64,000 nt of DNA from an uncultured Marinoscillum sp. GTDB taxonomy: Bacteria > Bacteroidota > Bacteroidia > Cytophagales > MED-G16. Location of the stretch: the NCBI GenBank assembly GCA_902529805.1, contig CABZXU010000003.1, forward strand, positions 1 to 64,000. The letters run 5' to 3'. This document shows positions 1-10,814 of the stretch, piece by piece. Each line of letters begins with the position of its first letter. Positions within the stretch are counted from its first letter, which is position 1. The notes under the pieces were generated by a model. It worked only from the letters and a program-made list of their open reading frames with translations, did no database searches and was not told where the DNA came from. Both the position numbers and the translations under genes were made by a program.

Positions 1-16
1 TTATAAAAAATAAATT

Positions 17-208
17 ATGGCACATCCTAAAAGGAAAATATCTAAAACTAGAAGAAACAAAAGAAGAACTCATATTAAACTAAAGTCCAAAAATTTAACT
101 ATTTGTCCTACAACTGGAGAGACACATCTTCCTCATAGAGCACATTGGTATGAAGGAAAATTATATTACAAAGGAAAAGTTATTCTAGAAAAAGAAGTAT
201 TAGCTTAA
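17..208 (+). CDS. rpmF: 50S ribosomal protein L32
   Basis: [22 protein letters not shown]... is typical of L32; followed by fabH as in many bacteria. Confidence 0.95.
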   Translation: MAHPKRKISKTRRNKRRTHIKLKSKNLTICPTTGETHLPHRAHWYEGKLYYKGKVILEKEVLA

Positions 209-231
209 TTTTTTAAGCATAAAGTAATATA

Positions 232-1233
232 ATGAATTCAAAAATAATCAAATCTTGTATTCGAGGAATCCATGGGTATGTTCCTGAATATATTTTGTCA
301 AACGCTGAATTAGAAAAATTAGTTGACACATCTGATGAATGGATTATATCAAGAACAGGAATTAAGGAAAGAAGAATACTAAAAGGAGATAGCAAAGGAA
401 CTTCAATTATTGGAACTAAATGTGTAAAGGGTTTATTGGAAAAAACTAATACTAATCCAAAGGACATTGATTTATTAATATGTGCTACTGTTACACCAGA
501 TATGTTTTTTCCTTCAACGGCCAATATTATCTCAGATAATATTGGAGCAAAAAATGCCTATAGTTTTGACATATCAGCTGCATGTTCCGGGTTTTTATAT
601 TCTCTTATTACTGGATCTCAATTTATAGAATCAGGAACTCATAAAAAGGTAGTTGTAGTTGGAGCTGATAAAATGTCTTCAATTGTTGATTATGAAAATA
701 GAAATAATTGTGTATTATTTGGAGATGGTGGAGGTGCAGTTTTACTTGAACCATCTTTAGATGAAAATGGCATTATTGATCATATATTAAAAAGTGATGG
801 TTCAGGAGCTTCCTACCTTTGTATTAAGGGTGGAGGAAGTAAACATCCTGCATCTTTAGAAACTATAAAGAATAAGGATCATTTTATTTATCAAGAGGGT
901 AAAAAAGTATTTAAATTTGCTGTAACAAATATGGCAAATGTTTCAGAAGAAATTATGGTTAAAAATAATCTTAAATCAAATGATATATCCTATCTTGTAC
1001 CACACCAAGCAAATAAAAGAATCATTGATGCTACAGCAAAAAAAATGGGAATAGGTAATAATAAGGTTTTAATGAATATTGAAAAATATGGTAATACAAC
1101 CGCTGGAACTATTCCATTATGTTTATGGGATTTTGAAAAAAAACTTAAAAAAGGAGATAATTTAATACTATCTGCTTTTGGTGGTGGATTTACTTGGGGC
1201 TCTGTCTACTTAAAGTGGTCTTATAATTCTTAA
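232..1233 (+). CDS. fabH: 3-oxoacyl-[ACP] synthase III (FabH)
   Basis: SDEWIISRTGIKERR, DISAACSGF active-site Cys region, VPHQANKRI, GNTTAGTIP motifs. Confidence 0.96.
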   Translation: MNSKIIKSCIRGIHGYVPEYILSNAELEKLVDTSDEWIISRTGIKERRILKGDSKGTSIIGTKCVKGLLEKTNTNPKDIDLLICATVTPDMFFPSTANIISDNIGAKNAYSFDISAACSGFLYSLITGSQFIESGTHKKVVVVGADKMSSIVDYENRNNCVLFGDGGGAVLLEPSLDENGIIDHILKSDGSGASYLCIKGGGSKHPASLETIKNKDHFIYQEGKKVFKFAVTNMANVSEEIMVKNNLKSNDISYLVPHQANKRIIDATAKKMGIGNNKVLMNIEKYGNTTAGTIPLCLWDFEKKLKKGDNLILSAFGGGFTWGSVYLKWSYNS

Positions 1234-1237
1234 AACT

Positions 1238-1801
1238 ATGGCAACGACAACTGATATAAAAAATGGAACATGTATAGAGTTAAATGGAAACCTTTATTTT
1301 GTTGTTGAGTTTCAACACGTAAAACCAGGAAAAGGTCCTGCATTTGTCAGAACAAAGCTTAAAAATGTTAAGACAGGAAAAGTTGTGGATAATACATTTC
1401 CATCAGGCCATAAAATAACAACAGCAAGAGTTGAAAAAAGAAGCCATCAGTTTTTATACAAAAATTCTGATGAATATTTTTTTATGGATAATGCTTCTTT
1501 TGAACAAATAACTTTAGATAAAAATCAAATTGATTTTCCTGAATTTCTAATTGAAGGAAAAAATGTTGAAATATCTATTTATACTGAAAAAAATGAAATT
1601 ATCAATTGTGAACTACCTTCTCATATAGAAACAAAAATAATATCATCTGAACCAGGCATAAAAGGAGATACTGCTACTAATGCTACAAAAACTGCTACAA
1701 TAGAAAATAATATTGAAATTCAAGTGCCTCTTTTTATTAATGAAAATGATAAAATAAAAGTTGATATTAAACAGAAAAAATATATTGAAAGAGTAAAATA
1801 A
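1238..1801 (+). CDS. efp: Elongation factor P
   Basis: EFQHVKPGKGPAFVRTKLKN motif; length 187 aa. Confidence 0.95.
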   Translation: MATTTDIKNGTCIELNGNLYFVVEFQHVKPGKGPAFVRTKLKNVKTGKVVDNTFPSGHKITTARVEKRSHQFLYKNSDEYFFMDNASFEQITLDKNQIDFPEFLIEGKNVEISIYTEKNEIINCELPSHIETKIISSEPGIKGDTATNATKTATIENNIEIQVPLFINENDKIKVDIKQKKYIERVK

Positions 1802-1823
1802 TTTTATTGTAAATTTACATCTA

Positions 1824-2288
1824 ATGAAAAATAAAGAAATTGAGGATTTAATTAATTTTATTAAAAAATCTGATCTCGATGATGTGAGTATCGAAACTGA
1901 AAACTATAAAATTAGAGTTAAAAAAAACAAAAACAAGAGTATTCCTAAATCTAAAAAGGTAGTTGAAGAAAAAACAGAAACTACTAATGATATTCCAAAA
2001 CCTAAACAAAAATCAGATAAAATAAATGAGAATGATGAGTTAAATAATCATTTAGTAATAAAATCTCCAATGATTGGAACTTTTTACAGAGCTTCTAATC
2101 CAAAAAGTGATCCATTTATCAAAGAAGGTGATCTTGTTTCAGAGGGACAAACTCTTTGTGTAATTGAAGCAATGAAGTTATTTAATGAAATTGAATCTGA
2201 AGTATCAGGAAAAGTGATAAAAATTCTTGTTGATGACGCATCTCCAGTAGAATATGATCAAGATTTATTTGTTATAGATCCAAAATAG
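1824..2288 (+). CDS. accB: Acetyl-CoA carboxylase biotin carboxyl carrier protein
   Basis: C-terminal biotinyl domain with VIEAMKLFNEIE. Confidence 0.95.
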   Translation: MKNKEIEDLINFIKKSDLDDVSIETENYKIRVKKNKNKSIPKSKKVVEEKTETTNDIPKPKQKSDKINENDELNNHLVIKSPMIGTFYRASNPKSDPFIKEGDLVSEGQTLCVIEAMKLFNEIESEVSGKVIKILVDDASPVEYDQDLFVIDPK

Positions 2289-2303
2289 TCTCATAAGATT
2301 AAA

Positions 2304-3647
2304 ATGATAAATAAAATATTAATTGCAAATAGAGGGGAAATAGCTCTAAGAATAATTAGAAGCTGCAAAGAAATGGGAATAAATACGGTAGCTGTATATT
2401 CAACAATTGACAGAGAAAGTTTGCATGTTAAATTTGCAGATGAGGCAGTATGTATTGGTCCACCAAATTCTAAAGATTCTTATCTAAATATTCCAAAAAT
2501 AATTGCAGCAGCAGAAATAACAAATTCTGAAGCTATTCATCCAGGTTATGGTTTTTTAGCTGAAAATTCTGAGTTTTCTAAAATTTGTTCTGAAAGTAAA
2601 ATAAAGTTTATAGGACCAACTCATCAAATGATAGAAAGAATGGGAGATAAAATAACTGCAAAAAAAACAATGGAAAAAGCAGGAATTCCTACTGTTCCTG
2701 GATCAAAAGATTTGATAGAATCAGTGCTTCAGGGAAAAAAATTGGGGAAAAAAATTGGTTATCCAATTATTCTAAAAGCTACAGCTGGCGGTGGAGGCAA
2801 AGGCATGAGAATAGTTAATGCAGAAAAAGATTTTAAAAAATCATGGGAAGAAGCAACTAATGAGTCTAGTGCAGTTTTTGGAAATTCAGGTTTATATATT
2901 GAAAAGTACATTGAAGAGCCAAGACATATTGAAATACAAATAGTTGGAGATAAATATGGAAATGTTAGTCATTTATCAGAAAGAGATTGCTCAATACAAA
3001 GAAGACATCAAAAACTTATTGAGGAAACACCTTCCCCATTTGTTGATGAAGAATTAAGAGAAAAAATGGGTCAAACAGCAATAAAAGCTGGAAAAGCTAT
3101 AGATTATGAAGGCGCTGGTACAATAGAGTTTATTGTTGATAAAAATAAAAACTTTTACTTTATGGAAATGAATACAAGAATTCAAGTTGAACATGGAGTT
3201 ACAGAAGAAGTTACTGATTTTGATTTAATAAAAGAACAAATAAAAGTAACCGATGGAGCAAAAGTGTCTGGAAAAAATTATTATCCAAAACTTCATGCTA
3301 TTGAATGTAGAATTAATGCTGAAGACCCTAAAAGAAATTTTATTCCTTCTCCAGGAAAAATCACAAACCTTCATATACCCGGAGGTCATGGTGTTAGAGT
3401 TGATAGTCATGTTTATGCTGGATATACTATTCCACCAAATTATGATTCTATGATTGCTAAAATAATTACCACTCATCAATCTAGAGATGAAGCTATTGTT
3501 AGAATGAAAAGAGCTCTTGAGGAATTTGTTATAGAAGGGATTCATACAACAATCCCATTACATCTTAAATTAATGAATAATAAATCTTTCTGTGATGGAA
3601 ATTTTACAACCAAATTTTTAGATAATTATGACTTTAAATCCATTTAA
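2304..3647 (+). CDS. accC: Acetyl-CoA carboxylase biotin carboxylase subunit
   Basis: [43 protein letters not shown] motifs; follows accB. Confidence 0.96.
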   Translation: MINKILIANRGEIALRIIRSCKEMGINTVAVYSTIDRESLHVKFADEAVCIGPPNSKDSYLNIPKIIAAAEITNSEAIHPGYGFLAENSEFSKICSESKIKFIGPTHQMIERMGDKITAKKTMEKAGIPTVPGSKDLIESVLQGKKLGKKIGYPIILKATAGGGGKGMRIVNAEKDFKKSWEEATNESSAVFGNSGLYIEKYIEEPRHIEIQIVGDKYGNVSHLSERDCSIQRRHQKLIEETPSPFVDEELREKMGQTAIKAGKAIDYEGAGTIEFIVDKNKNFYFMEMNTRIQVEHGVTEEVTDFDLIKEQIKVTDGAKVSGKNYYPKLHAIECRINAEDPKRNFIPSPGKITNLHIPGGHGVRVDSHVYAGYTIPPNYDSMIAKIITTHQSRDEAIVRMKRALEEFVIEGIHTTIPLHLKLMNNKSFCDGNFTTKFLDNYDFKSI

Positions 3648-4966
3648 TAATTAATTTCTTTGAAATTTATTCCCAAACTGTTTAATTCATTCAATATTGG
3701 ATTATAGATTTCTTTCTTGATTGGTAGATGAATACCTTTTAAATTTACTTTATTCATCAAAAATAATTTTATAAAAATTCCTATTGGGAGACCAACTGAA
3801 TGGGCCATTGCAGTTTCAGTTTGATTTTTACCATCCATATAAAAATAAGACATTAAGTTTTTCAACTTTTTATTTTTAAAATATTTAAATCTATGAAGCA
3901 TGATTACTCTATCCGTTTCATTTTTTTTCATCTTCCATTTTTTGCATAAAATATTTTCAAGAACATCTGCATAAGTTCCTCTTTTTATTCTGATCAGTTT
4001 ATCAGAAAATAATTCTAACCAATCTAAACATCTCATTTCTAATGAGTTTTTTTTAATATTAAACTTTGAAGATAATAATTCTTTTATCTCTCCTTTATCT
4101 TTTGTTAAAACTTTAGATTTTAAAAAATTATTATAAGTCATATTATAAGGTTTTTGAACAAATATTTTATCATCTGTTAATCCTAGTTTAATAAATAAAT
4201 CCCAAGCAGAACAAAATCCTCTATTTCTTAGTGTTCCTCTAAATATTGTTTTTATCTTTTTAAAATTATATATATCAATATATTTTATTGAATCTCGATT
4301 AGCATAACCTTCAAAAAAACCTAATTCAGGAATCTCAATTAAATTTATTTTATTAAATATTTCATCATAAGAAAGTTTAACTTCTTTATTGTTTTCAAGG
4401 TATGTAGCTCCCTGAGATCCAGCTAAAACTACATTTTTGGAATTCCAAGTAAATTTATAATTCCAAGGATTATATGATTTAGAATTAGGCGTTAATAGAC
4501 CACCAGTATAAGATTCAAAGCTTTTAATATCATAATTACTTTCTAATTTATCAATAATTTTCATTGCTGACATATGATCAATACCAGGATCTAACCCCAT
4601 TTCCATCAATAAAAAAGTGTTTTTTCTCAAAAATTCAGCATTTAATTTTTTTATTTCAGGAGTTAAATAAGAAGCTGTTATTAGATTCTTCCCAATATTT
4701 GAACAGGTTTTTGCAATTTTAAAATGCATAGAACTTGGGAGCATACTCACAACTAAATAAGAATCTATTATATTTTTATTCAACTGATTCATATTATTAA
4801 TATTAAGAACTATAGGTAATACATTATTAAGAGGATTATTTAAAAAATAAGATACATCAAGTGCTGCAACCTTTATTTTAAAATTAAAATTTTCAGATAA
4901 ATTTGATAAATACTTAATTAATACTAGAGATGACTTCCCTGCACCTAAAATCAAAATATTTTTCAT
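3644..4966 (-). CDS. Saccharopine dehydrogenase family protein
   Basis: N-terminal Rossmann fold [27 protein letters not shown] region typical of saccharopine dehydrogenase family; stop overlaps convergent accC stop. Confidence 0.8.
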   Translation of the reverse strand: MKNILILGAGKSSLVLIKYLSNLSENFNFKIKVAALDVSYFLNNPLNNVLPIVLNINNMNQLNKNIIDSYLVVSMLPSSMHFKIAKTCSNIGKNLITASYLTPEIKKLNAEFLRKNTFLLMEMGLDPGIDHMSAMKIIDKLESNYDIKSFESYTGGLLTPNSKSYNPWNYKFTWNSKNVVLAGSQGATYLENNKEVKLSYDEIFNKINLIEIPELGFFEGYANRDSIKYIDIYNFKKIKTIFRGTLRNRGFCSAWDLFIKLGLTDDKIFVQKPYNMTYNNFLKSKVLTKDKGEIKELLSSKFNIKKNSLEMRCLDWLELFSDKLIRIKRGTYADVLENILCKKWKMKKNETDRVIMLHRFKYFKNKKLKNLMSYFYMDGKNQTETAMAHSVGLPIGIFIKLFLMNKVNLKGIHLPIKKEIYNPILNELNSLGINFKEINY

Positions 4967-4971
4967 TAAAA

Positions 4972-5721
4972 TTACTCTCTATTTATAACTGTTGATGATG
5001 CTTGATTCTTTGGAAAAATAGTAATATCACTAATGTTTACATTATCAGGTCTATTAATAATAAAATATATTACCTCAGCTACATCATTTGGTGTCAATGG
5101 CTTGATTCCATCATAAACTAAATTTGCTTTTTCTTTATCCCCCTTGAATCTTACTAGCGCAAACTCTGTTTCAACTAATCCAGGATTTACAGAAGAAACT
5201 TTAATATTAAATTTATTTAAATCTACTTGCATCGCTTTTGTTATTGCATCTACGGCATACTTTGAAGCACAATAAACATTTCCTTTAGGATAAATTTCCT
5301 TTCCTGCTATTGATCCTATATTAATTATTATTCCTTTATTTGATTTAGTCATAATTGGAATAATCAATTTACTTACATAGAGTAGTCCTTTAACATTTAT
5401 ATCAATCATTGCATCCCAATCACTAACATCGCCTTCATGAATTAAATCCATTCCATGAGCATTTCCAGCATTATTAATTAATATGTAAATCTTTTTCCAT
5501 TTATTAGGTAAAGAATTAAAACTTTTTATTATGTTCTTATTATCTCTAATGTCATAGCATAATGTATAAATGTCAGTGAGTTTTGATAATTCATTTTCTA
5601 TTTTATTTAATCTTGATTCACGTCTTCCGCATAAAATAAGCGCATAATCTTTAGCAAGAACTTTAGATATAGAATAACCAATCCCTGATGTTGCACCCGT
5701 TATAAAAGCAATTTTTTTCAT
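4972..5721 (-). CDS. SDR-family oxidoreductase (YdfG-like)
   Basis: FITGATSGIGYSI, NNAGNAHG, YCASKYAVDAIT motifs. Confidence 0.9.
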   Translation of the reverse strand: MKKIAFITGATSGIGYSISKVLAKDYALILCGRRESRLNKIENELSKLTDIYTLCYDIRDNKNIIKSFNSLPNKWKKIYILINNAGNAHGMDLIHEGDVSDWDAMIDINVKGLLYVSKLIIPIMTKSNKGIIINIGSIAGKEIYPKGNVYCASKYAVDAITKAMQVDLNKFNIKVSSVNPGLVETEFALVRFKGDKEKANLVYDGIKPLTPNDVAEVIYFIINRPDNVNISDITIFPKNQASSTVINRE

Positions 5722-5727
5722 AATAAT

Positions 5728-6462
5728 TTAATTAGGTCCTCCCTCGAAGGTAAAGAAAATTGATAAATTATGAGAAATTATTTTTTCAATTGGATCTGAA
5801 TAAATATTAGTAACTCCATTTTCAGATTTTTTAATCATATTAATTAATCCTCTTGAATATCTAATTTCAGGAGATAATTTAAAAAGTTCAAAAAAAATAT
5901 CAGCACCAAATCCTAATTCAAAAGATATATCATATGCTTTTAATCCTAAAATATCTTTACCAGCCTCATCTTTATTTTTAGCACCCACTTCAATTGCAGG
6001 TTTCAATCCAGAAATAATATACATTCTTAAATTTTTTCTTCTTTTTGATTTATATTTTATCAAAATAGGTAATTCTACTAAAGTTGCTGCCCTAGTGTCA
6101 GAAAATACATCGCCATTTAAATATTTATAGTCTAAAGAAAACTCATAAAAAGAAACTTGTAATAAGGTTCGCAAATCAAAAGGATAAATAATATTTATAT
6201 CTGAAACAAAACCTAATTTAAATCCAGGTTTTGATAATGGAACAATAGAATGTAAATTGGAGAATTCAGCAGAAGCGTATTTTTCAGAATAATTTATTCT
6301 ATAATAAGAAGAATGTAAACCTATTAAAAATCCAAAATGAATCCATGCCTCATCATAATTTGGTAAATTAATTGCAGAATTCTTAGACATCAAAATATTC
6401 TGAGATTTCAAATTACCTGAGAAAATCAAAATAAATAATAATACAATTAAATTATTTTTCAT
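5728..6462 (-). CDS. porT: Outer-membrane beta-barrel protein, PorT-like (T9SS component)
   Basis: Signal peptide, NLPNYDEAWIHFGFLIGLHSSYYRI resembling PorT family N-terminus, beta-barrel-like alternation. Confidence 0.6.
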   Translation of the reverse strand: MKNNLIVLLFILIFSGNLKSQNILMSKNSAINLPNYDEAWIHFGFLIGLHSSYYRINYSEKYASAEFSNLHSIVPLSKPGFKLGFVSDINIIYPFDLRTLLQVSFYEFSLDYKYLNGDVFSDTRAATLVELPILIKYKSKRRKNLRMYIISGLKPAIEVGAKNKDEAGKDILGLKAYDISFELGFGADIFFELFKLSPEIRYSRGLINMIKKSENGVTNIYSDPIEKIISHNLSIFFTFEGGPN

Positions 6463-6555
6463 TATTATGATAATAATATAATATGATAACTATTAAAATG
6501 AATATAAATTGCATATTAAATTTAATATTGATCATTTAGTTTTTTAAATAAATTA

Positions 6556-7158
6556 ATGAAAGTTTTTAAATCTGAATTTATAAAAAGTAGTAATAATTAC
6601 AAAGATTGTCCAAAAGATCAATTACCAGAATATGCATTCATAGGAAGATCAAATGTAGGAAAATCTTCTCTACTTAATATGCTAGTGAATAATAAAAAAC
6701 TATCTAAAACCTCTTCCAAACCAGGAAAAACAAAACTAATAAATCATTTTATGATTAATAAAAGCTATTTCTTAGTAGATCTTCCGGGTTATGGTTGGGC
6801 AAAATCAAGTAAAATTGAAAGAGAAAAATGGTTAAAAATGACTAAATTATATTTAAAAAATAGCGGTAAATTATCTTTAGTTTTTCAACTTATTGATTCA
6901 AGAATTAAACCACAAAATTCCGATATTGATTTTACATTATTTTTAGGAATAAATAAAATTCCTTTAAGCATTATTTTTACAAAAATTGATAAAATAAAAG
7001 AAACAATAGTTGAGAAAAATATTGAATTATATAAAAAAGAACTTTTGAAAAATTGGAAAAAATTACCAGAAATATTTATAACCTCATCTAAAAAACAAAT
7101 AGGTAGAAAAAAAATTTTAACCTATATATCTGAAATAAATAATTCTTTATTAAAATGA
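6556..7158 (+). CDS. engB: Ribosome biogenesis GTP-binding protein YsxC/EngB
   Basis: FIGRSNVGKSSLLNML, DLPGYGWA, TKIDK motifs. Confidence 0.93.
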   Translation: MKVFKSEFIKSSNNYKDCPKDQLPEYAFIGRSNVGKSSLLNMLVNNKKLSKTSSKPGKTKLINHFMINKSYFLVDLPGYGWAKSSKIEREKWLKMTKLYLKNSGKLSLVFQLIDSRIKPQNSDIDFTLFLGINKIPLSIIFTKIDKIKETIVEKNIELYKKELLKNWKKLPEIFITSSKKQIGRKKILTYISEINNSLLK

Positions 7159-8378
7159 TGTTATCACTTTATAATATAATTATTTATTTAAGCTCTATTT
7201 TAATATTTGTAGGATCATTTTTTTCAAAAAAATTAAATCTGTTGTATGAAGGCAGGAAAAAAGTAAAAATGTATTTTAAAACAATAAATATTACAAATGA
7301 AAAAAAAATATGGATACATGTTTCATCTGTCGGGGAATTTGAACAAGCTAAATCAATTATTTATTATTTTAAACAAAAATCAAAATTTAAAATTTTTATT
7401 ACTTTTTTTTCCCCTTCTGCGGAAAAAGTAATTCAAAAATTCAAATTAGTTGATTATTCATGTTATTTAACTGAAGATTCAAAAAATAAAATTTCATATT
7501 TATATAAAAAAATCAATCCCAAAATTTTATTATTAATCAAATATGAATTTTGGTATCATCTTATAAATGAAGGGAAGAAAATAAATATTCCAGTAGTTTC
7601 CATTTCATCAATTTTTAGAAAAAATCAAATTTATTTTAATGGATTTAGTTTTTTTTCAAAACCTTTAAAAAATATTGCTCATTATTATGTTCAAAATGAA
7701 GAATCTAAATCATTATTAAAATCAATAGATATAATTAATGTAACTGTAGTAGGAGACACAAGATTTGACAGGGTATATGATATTTATAAAGAATCAAAAA
7801 GTTATCCTAAGATTGAAAAATTTGTAAAAAAAAGTAATACTCTAATTATTGGTAGTTCTTGGAAATCAGATATAAATATTTTGAAAGATGGAATTGTAAA
7901 TAGTAATAAATTAAAATTCATCATTGCTCCTCATAATGTCAATGAAGATGAAATTGTTTTTATTGAAAATTTATTTGCAAACAATACAATTAGATATTCA
8001 AATTTAAAACTTGACAATTTTTATGATAAAAACATTTTAATTATTGATAATATCGGAATGTTGTCATCAATATATAGATATGGAAATATTGCATACATTG
8101 GAGGAGGTTTTGAAGGAACTCTTCACAATAGTTTAGAAGCTGCAATCTGGGATTTACCAATTTTATATGGTAATCATAAAAACAATAAAAAATTTAATGA
8201 AATTAGGAATATGGAAAAATTAGAATTGTCATTTCCAATTAATTCAATTATAGAATATGAAAAAAAAATAAATAAATTATTAAATAAGAAAAATACATAT
8301 GGAACTAAAAAATATGTTTTAAATAGTATAGGCGCTACAAAATTAATTTATAAATCATTAAATAAATTATTAAAGTGA
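7155..8378 (+). CDS. waaA: 3-deoxy-D-manno-octulosonic acid (Kdo) transferase
   Basis: WIHVSSVGEFEQAK, IGSSWKSD, YIGGGFEGTLHNSLEAA motifs; overlaps engB stop. Confidence 0.88.
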   Translation: MMLSLYNIIIYLSSILIFVGSFFSKKLNLLYEGRKKVKMYFKTINITNEKKIWIHVSSVGEFEQAKSIIYYFKQKSKFKIFITFFSPSAEKVIQKFKLVDYSCYLTEDSKNKISYLYKKINPKILLLIKYEFWYHLINEGKKINIPVVSISSIFRKNQIYFNGFSFFSKPLKNIAHYYVQNEESKSLLKSIDIINVTVVGDTRFDRVYDIYKESKSYPKIEKFVKKSNTLIIGSSWKSDINILKDGIVNSNKLKFIIAPHNVNEDEIVFIENLFANNTIRYSNLKLDNFYDKNILIIDNIGMLSSIYRYGNIAYIGGGFEGTLHNSLEAAIWDLPILYGNHKNNKKFNEIRNMEKLELSFPINSIIEYEKKINKLLNKKNTYGTKKYVLNSIGATKLIYKSLNKLLK

Positions 8379-9283
8379 TTGGAAGCATTATTAAATCAAC
8401 TGGATCATGGTATCTAATTAGAAATGATAAAGGAGAAATTTTCAATTCAAAGCTTAGAGGGAAATTTAAAATAAGTAATCACAACTTATCTAACCCTATT
8501 GCAACAGGAGATGAAGTTGAATTTGATGAAGATAAAAATAATTTAGGTAATTATATAATTAATAAAATTTTACCTAGAAATAACTATTTAATAAGAAAGT
8601 CAATCAAAAAAAAAAACAATGGACATATAATTGCATCAAATATTAATCAAGCGATAATAATATCATCATTAAAAAATCCATTCACTAAATCTGGATTTAT
8701 TGATAGGTTTTTAATTTCTTGTTTTGCCTATAGAATTCCTGCATTAGTAATTTATAATAAGAAAGATATTTTAAATAAAAAAGAAAAAAATAGACTTAAT
8801 CAAGAAATAGATTATTATAAAAAAATTGGATTCAATTCCTTATCAATCTCAGCTAAATTTGATAAAAAAATTAAAAAGTTAAAATCTATATTAAAAAATA
8901 AAACATCATTATTTATAGGAAATTCTGGAGTCGGAAAATCAACTTTAATTAATAGATTAAGTTACAACGCAAATCAAAAAACATCAGAAATTTCAAAAAA
9001 AAGTAATAAAGGAAAGCATAGGACAACTTTTTCCCAAATTTTTGATATAGATAAAAAAACAAAAATTATAGATACACCTGGAATTAAAACTTTCGAGTTA
9101 TTTGATATTGAAAAAAATCAAATTAAAAATTATTTTCCTGAGTTTATAAAAATTAATGATAAATGTAAGTTTAATAATTGTTTGCATATTAATGAACCAA
9201 GTTGTGAAATAAAGAAAGAAATAGATAAATCAATATGGAGAAGAAGATATAACAATTACTTATCTATAATTCGAGACTTTTAA
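8375..9283 (+). CDS. rsgA: Small ribosomal subunit biogenesis GTPase RsgA
   Basis: Circularly permuted GTPase: FIGNSGVGKSTLIN, DTPGIKTF, C-terminal CKFNNCLHINEPSCEIK zinc site; GTG start overlapping waaA stop. Confidence 0.93.
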   Translation: MIGSIIKSTGSWYLIRNDKGEIFNSKLRGKFKISNHNLSNPIATGDEVEFDEDKNNLGNYIINKILPRNNYLIRKSIKKKNNGHIIASNINQAIIISSLKNPFTKSGFIDRFLISCFAYRIPALVIYNKKDILNKKEKNRLNQEIDYYKKIGFNSLSISAKFDKKIKKLKSILKNKTSLFIGNSGVGKSTLINRLSYNANQKTSEISKKSNKGKHRTTFSQIFDIDKKTKIIDTPGIKTFELFDIEKNQIKNYFPEFIKINDKCKFNNCLHINEPSCEIKKEIDKSIWRRRYNNYLSIIRDF

Positions 9284-9295
9284 TTATATATAAAA

Positions 9296-10735
9296 TTATT
9301 TTAATTTTTTTATTCTTATTTTCATGTATGCAAATAGTATAGTCATTAAAGGACTAATTATACTAAAAAAACAATAAGGTAAATAAGTTAATGTACTAAC
9401 ATTTAAAACAGTAGCATGGTAAGCACCGCATGTATTCCACGGTACAAGAACCGAAGTCACTGTACCACCATCTTCAAGAGTTCTACTTAAATTCACAGGA
9501 TCTAATCCATTTTTTTTATACGTCTCGGAAAACATTCTCCCAGGAACTACTATTGAAAGATATTGATCAGAAGCAGTAAGATTAAAAAAAACACAAGTTC
9601 CTACTGTAGATGTAACTAAAGAACCTGTTGATTGAACAGAGGTTAGAATAGTATTTACAATTTTTTTTAGAAACCCAGAAACCTCCATCACTCCACCAAA
9701 AATCATAGCTGAAAAAATTAACCATATTGTACTTAACATTCCAAACATTCCTCCTGATGTTAACAATTCATTAACCATTTCATTGGAAGTAGAAATAGAA
9801 ATAGTTCCATATAATGATTTCATAATTCCAACAAAAAGACTTTTAAAATTAGAATCATTAATACCAGACACTTCTTTAACAAGATCAGGCTGAAAAATAA
9901 GTGCAAAAATTACACCTAAAAGGGTACCACAAAATAAGGAAGGAAGAGCCTTTATTTTTTTATAAATCAAAAAAATCACAAATAATGGAACAAAAAATAA
10001 TATTGGAGACAAATAAAATTTTTCAGAAATTGCATTAGAAATTAAAGTAGAATTAGTTTGATTAATATTACTATAATTACTTAGTCCTAAAAATAAAAAT
10101 AATACTAAACAAATCAATATTGAGGGAAAAGCAGTATAGGATAAGTATCTAATATGAGAAAAAAGATCACTTCCAGCAACAGCAGGGGATAAATTTGTTG
10201 TATCTGACAATGGAGACATTTTATCTCCAAAATATGCCCCACTCAAAATTGATCCAGCTATTAGACCTTCAGAAATACCTAATGCTTTCCCTATTCCAAT
10301 CAATGCAATTCCAATAGTAGCAGATGTTGTCCAAGAACTTCCAGTAGCTACAGAAACAATAATACAAATAAGACAAGAAGCAATCAAAAATATTTTTGGA
10401 TTAAGCAATTGAATTCCATAATAAATCATTGCAGGAACTATCCCACTTAACATCCATGAACCAGCCAATGATCCAACAAGAAATAAAATAAGTATTGAAG
10501 GTATTGCAGAACTAATACTATTTACTATACCTTTTTGTAACTCACTCCATTTGAAGCCTATATTTAATGCAATTGCCGATGCAATTGAAGCAGAAACAAT
10601 TAAAACTATTTGATTACTTCCATCTAAAGAAGAGTCTCTAAAAATAAAAACATTAATTGATAAAAAAATAATTAAAAAAAGTATGGGAAATATAGATTCT
10701 AAAAAAGTAGGAGCTCTTAATTTATTTATTTTCAT
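9296..10735 (-). CDS. nhaC: NhaC-family Na+/H+ antiporter
   Basis: Polytopic; ATGSSWTTSATIGIALIGIG, SGAYFGDKMSPLSDTTNLSPAVAG, VPWNTCGAY motifs. Confidence 0.88.
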   Translation of the reverse strand: MKINKLRAPTFLESIFPILFLIIFLSINVFIFRDSSLDGSNQIVLIVSASIASAIALNIGFKWSELQKGIVNSISSAIPSILILFLVGSLAGSWMLSGIVPAMIYYGIQLLNPKIFLIASCLICIIVSVATGSSWTTSATIGIALIGIGKALGISEGLIAGSILSGAYFGDKMSPLSDTTNLSPAVAGSDLFSHIRYLSYTAFPSILICLVLFLFLGLSNYSNINQTNSTLISNAISEKFYLSPILFFVPLFVIFLIYKKIKALPSLFCGTLLGVIFALIFQPDLVKEVSGINDSNFKSLFVGIMKSLYGTISISTSNEMVNELLTSGGMFGMLSTIWLIFSAMIFGGVMEVSGFLKKIVNTILTSVQSTGSLVTSTVGTCVFFNLTASDQYLSIVVPGRMFSETYKKNGLDPVNLSRTLEDGGTVTSVLVPWNTCGAYHATVLNVSTLTYLPYCFFSIISPLMTILFAYMKIRIKKLK

Positions 10736-10814
10736 AAATCAAATTAATAATATTTATTATAAAAAACTGGAAAACTTAATTAAATAAAACTATAATAGCT
10801 TTTAAAATGATAAT

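Noticed and set aside
3225-3545. Antisense 106-aa ORF and + strand 66-aa ORF inside accC
   Set aside because: accC is unmistakable in the main frame; low-complexity alternative frames
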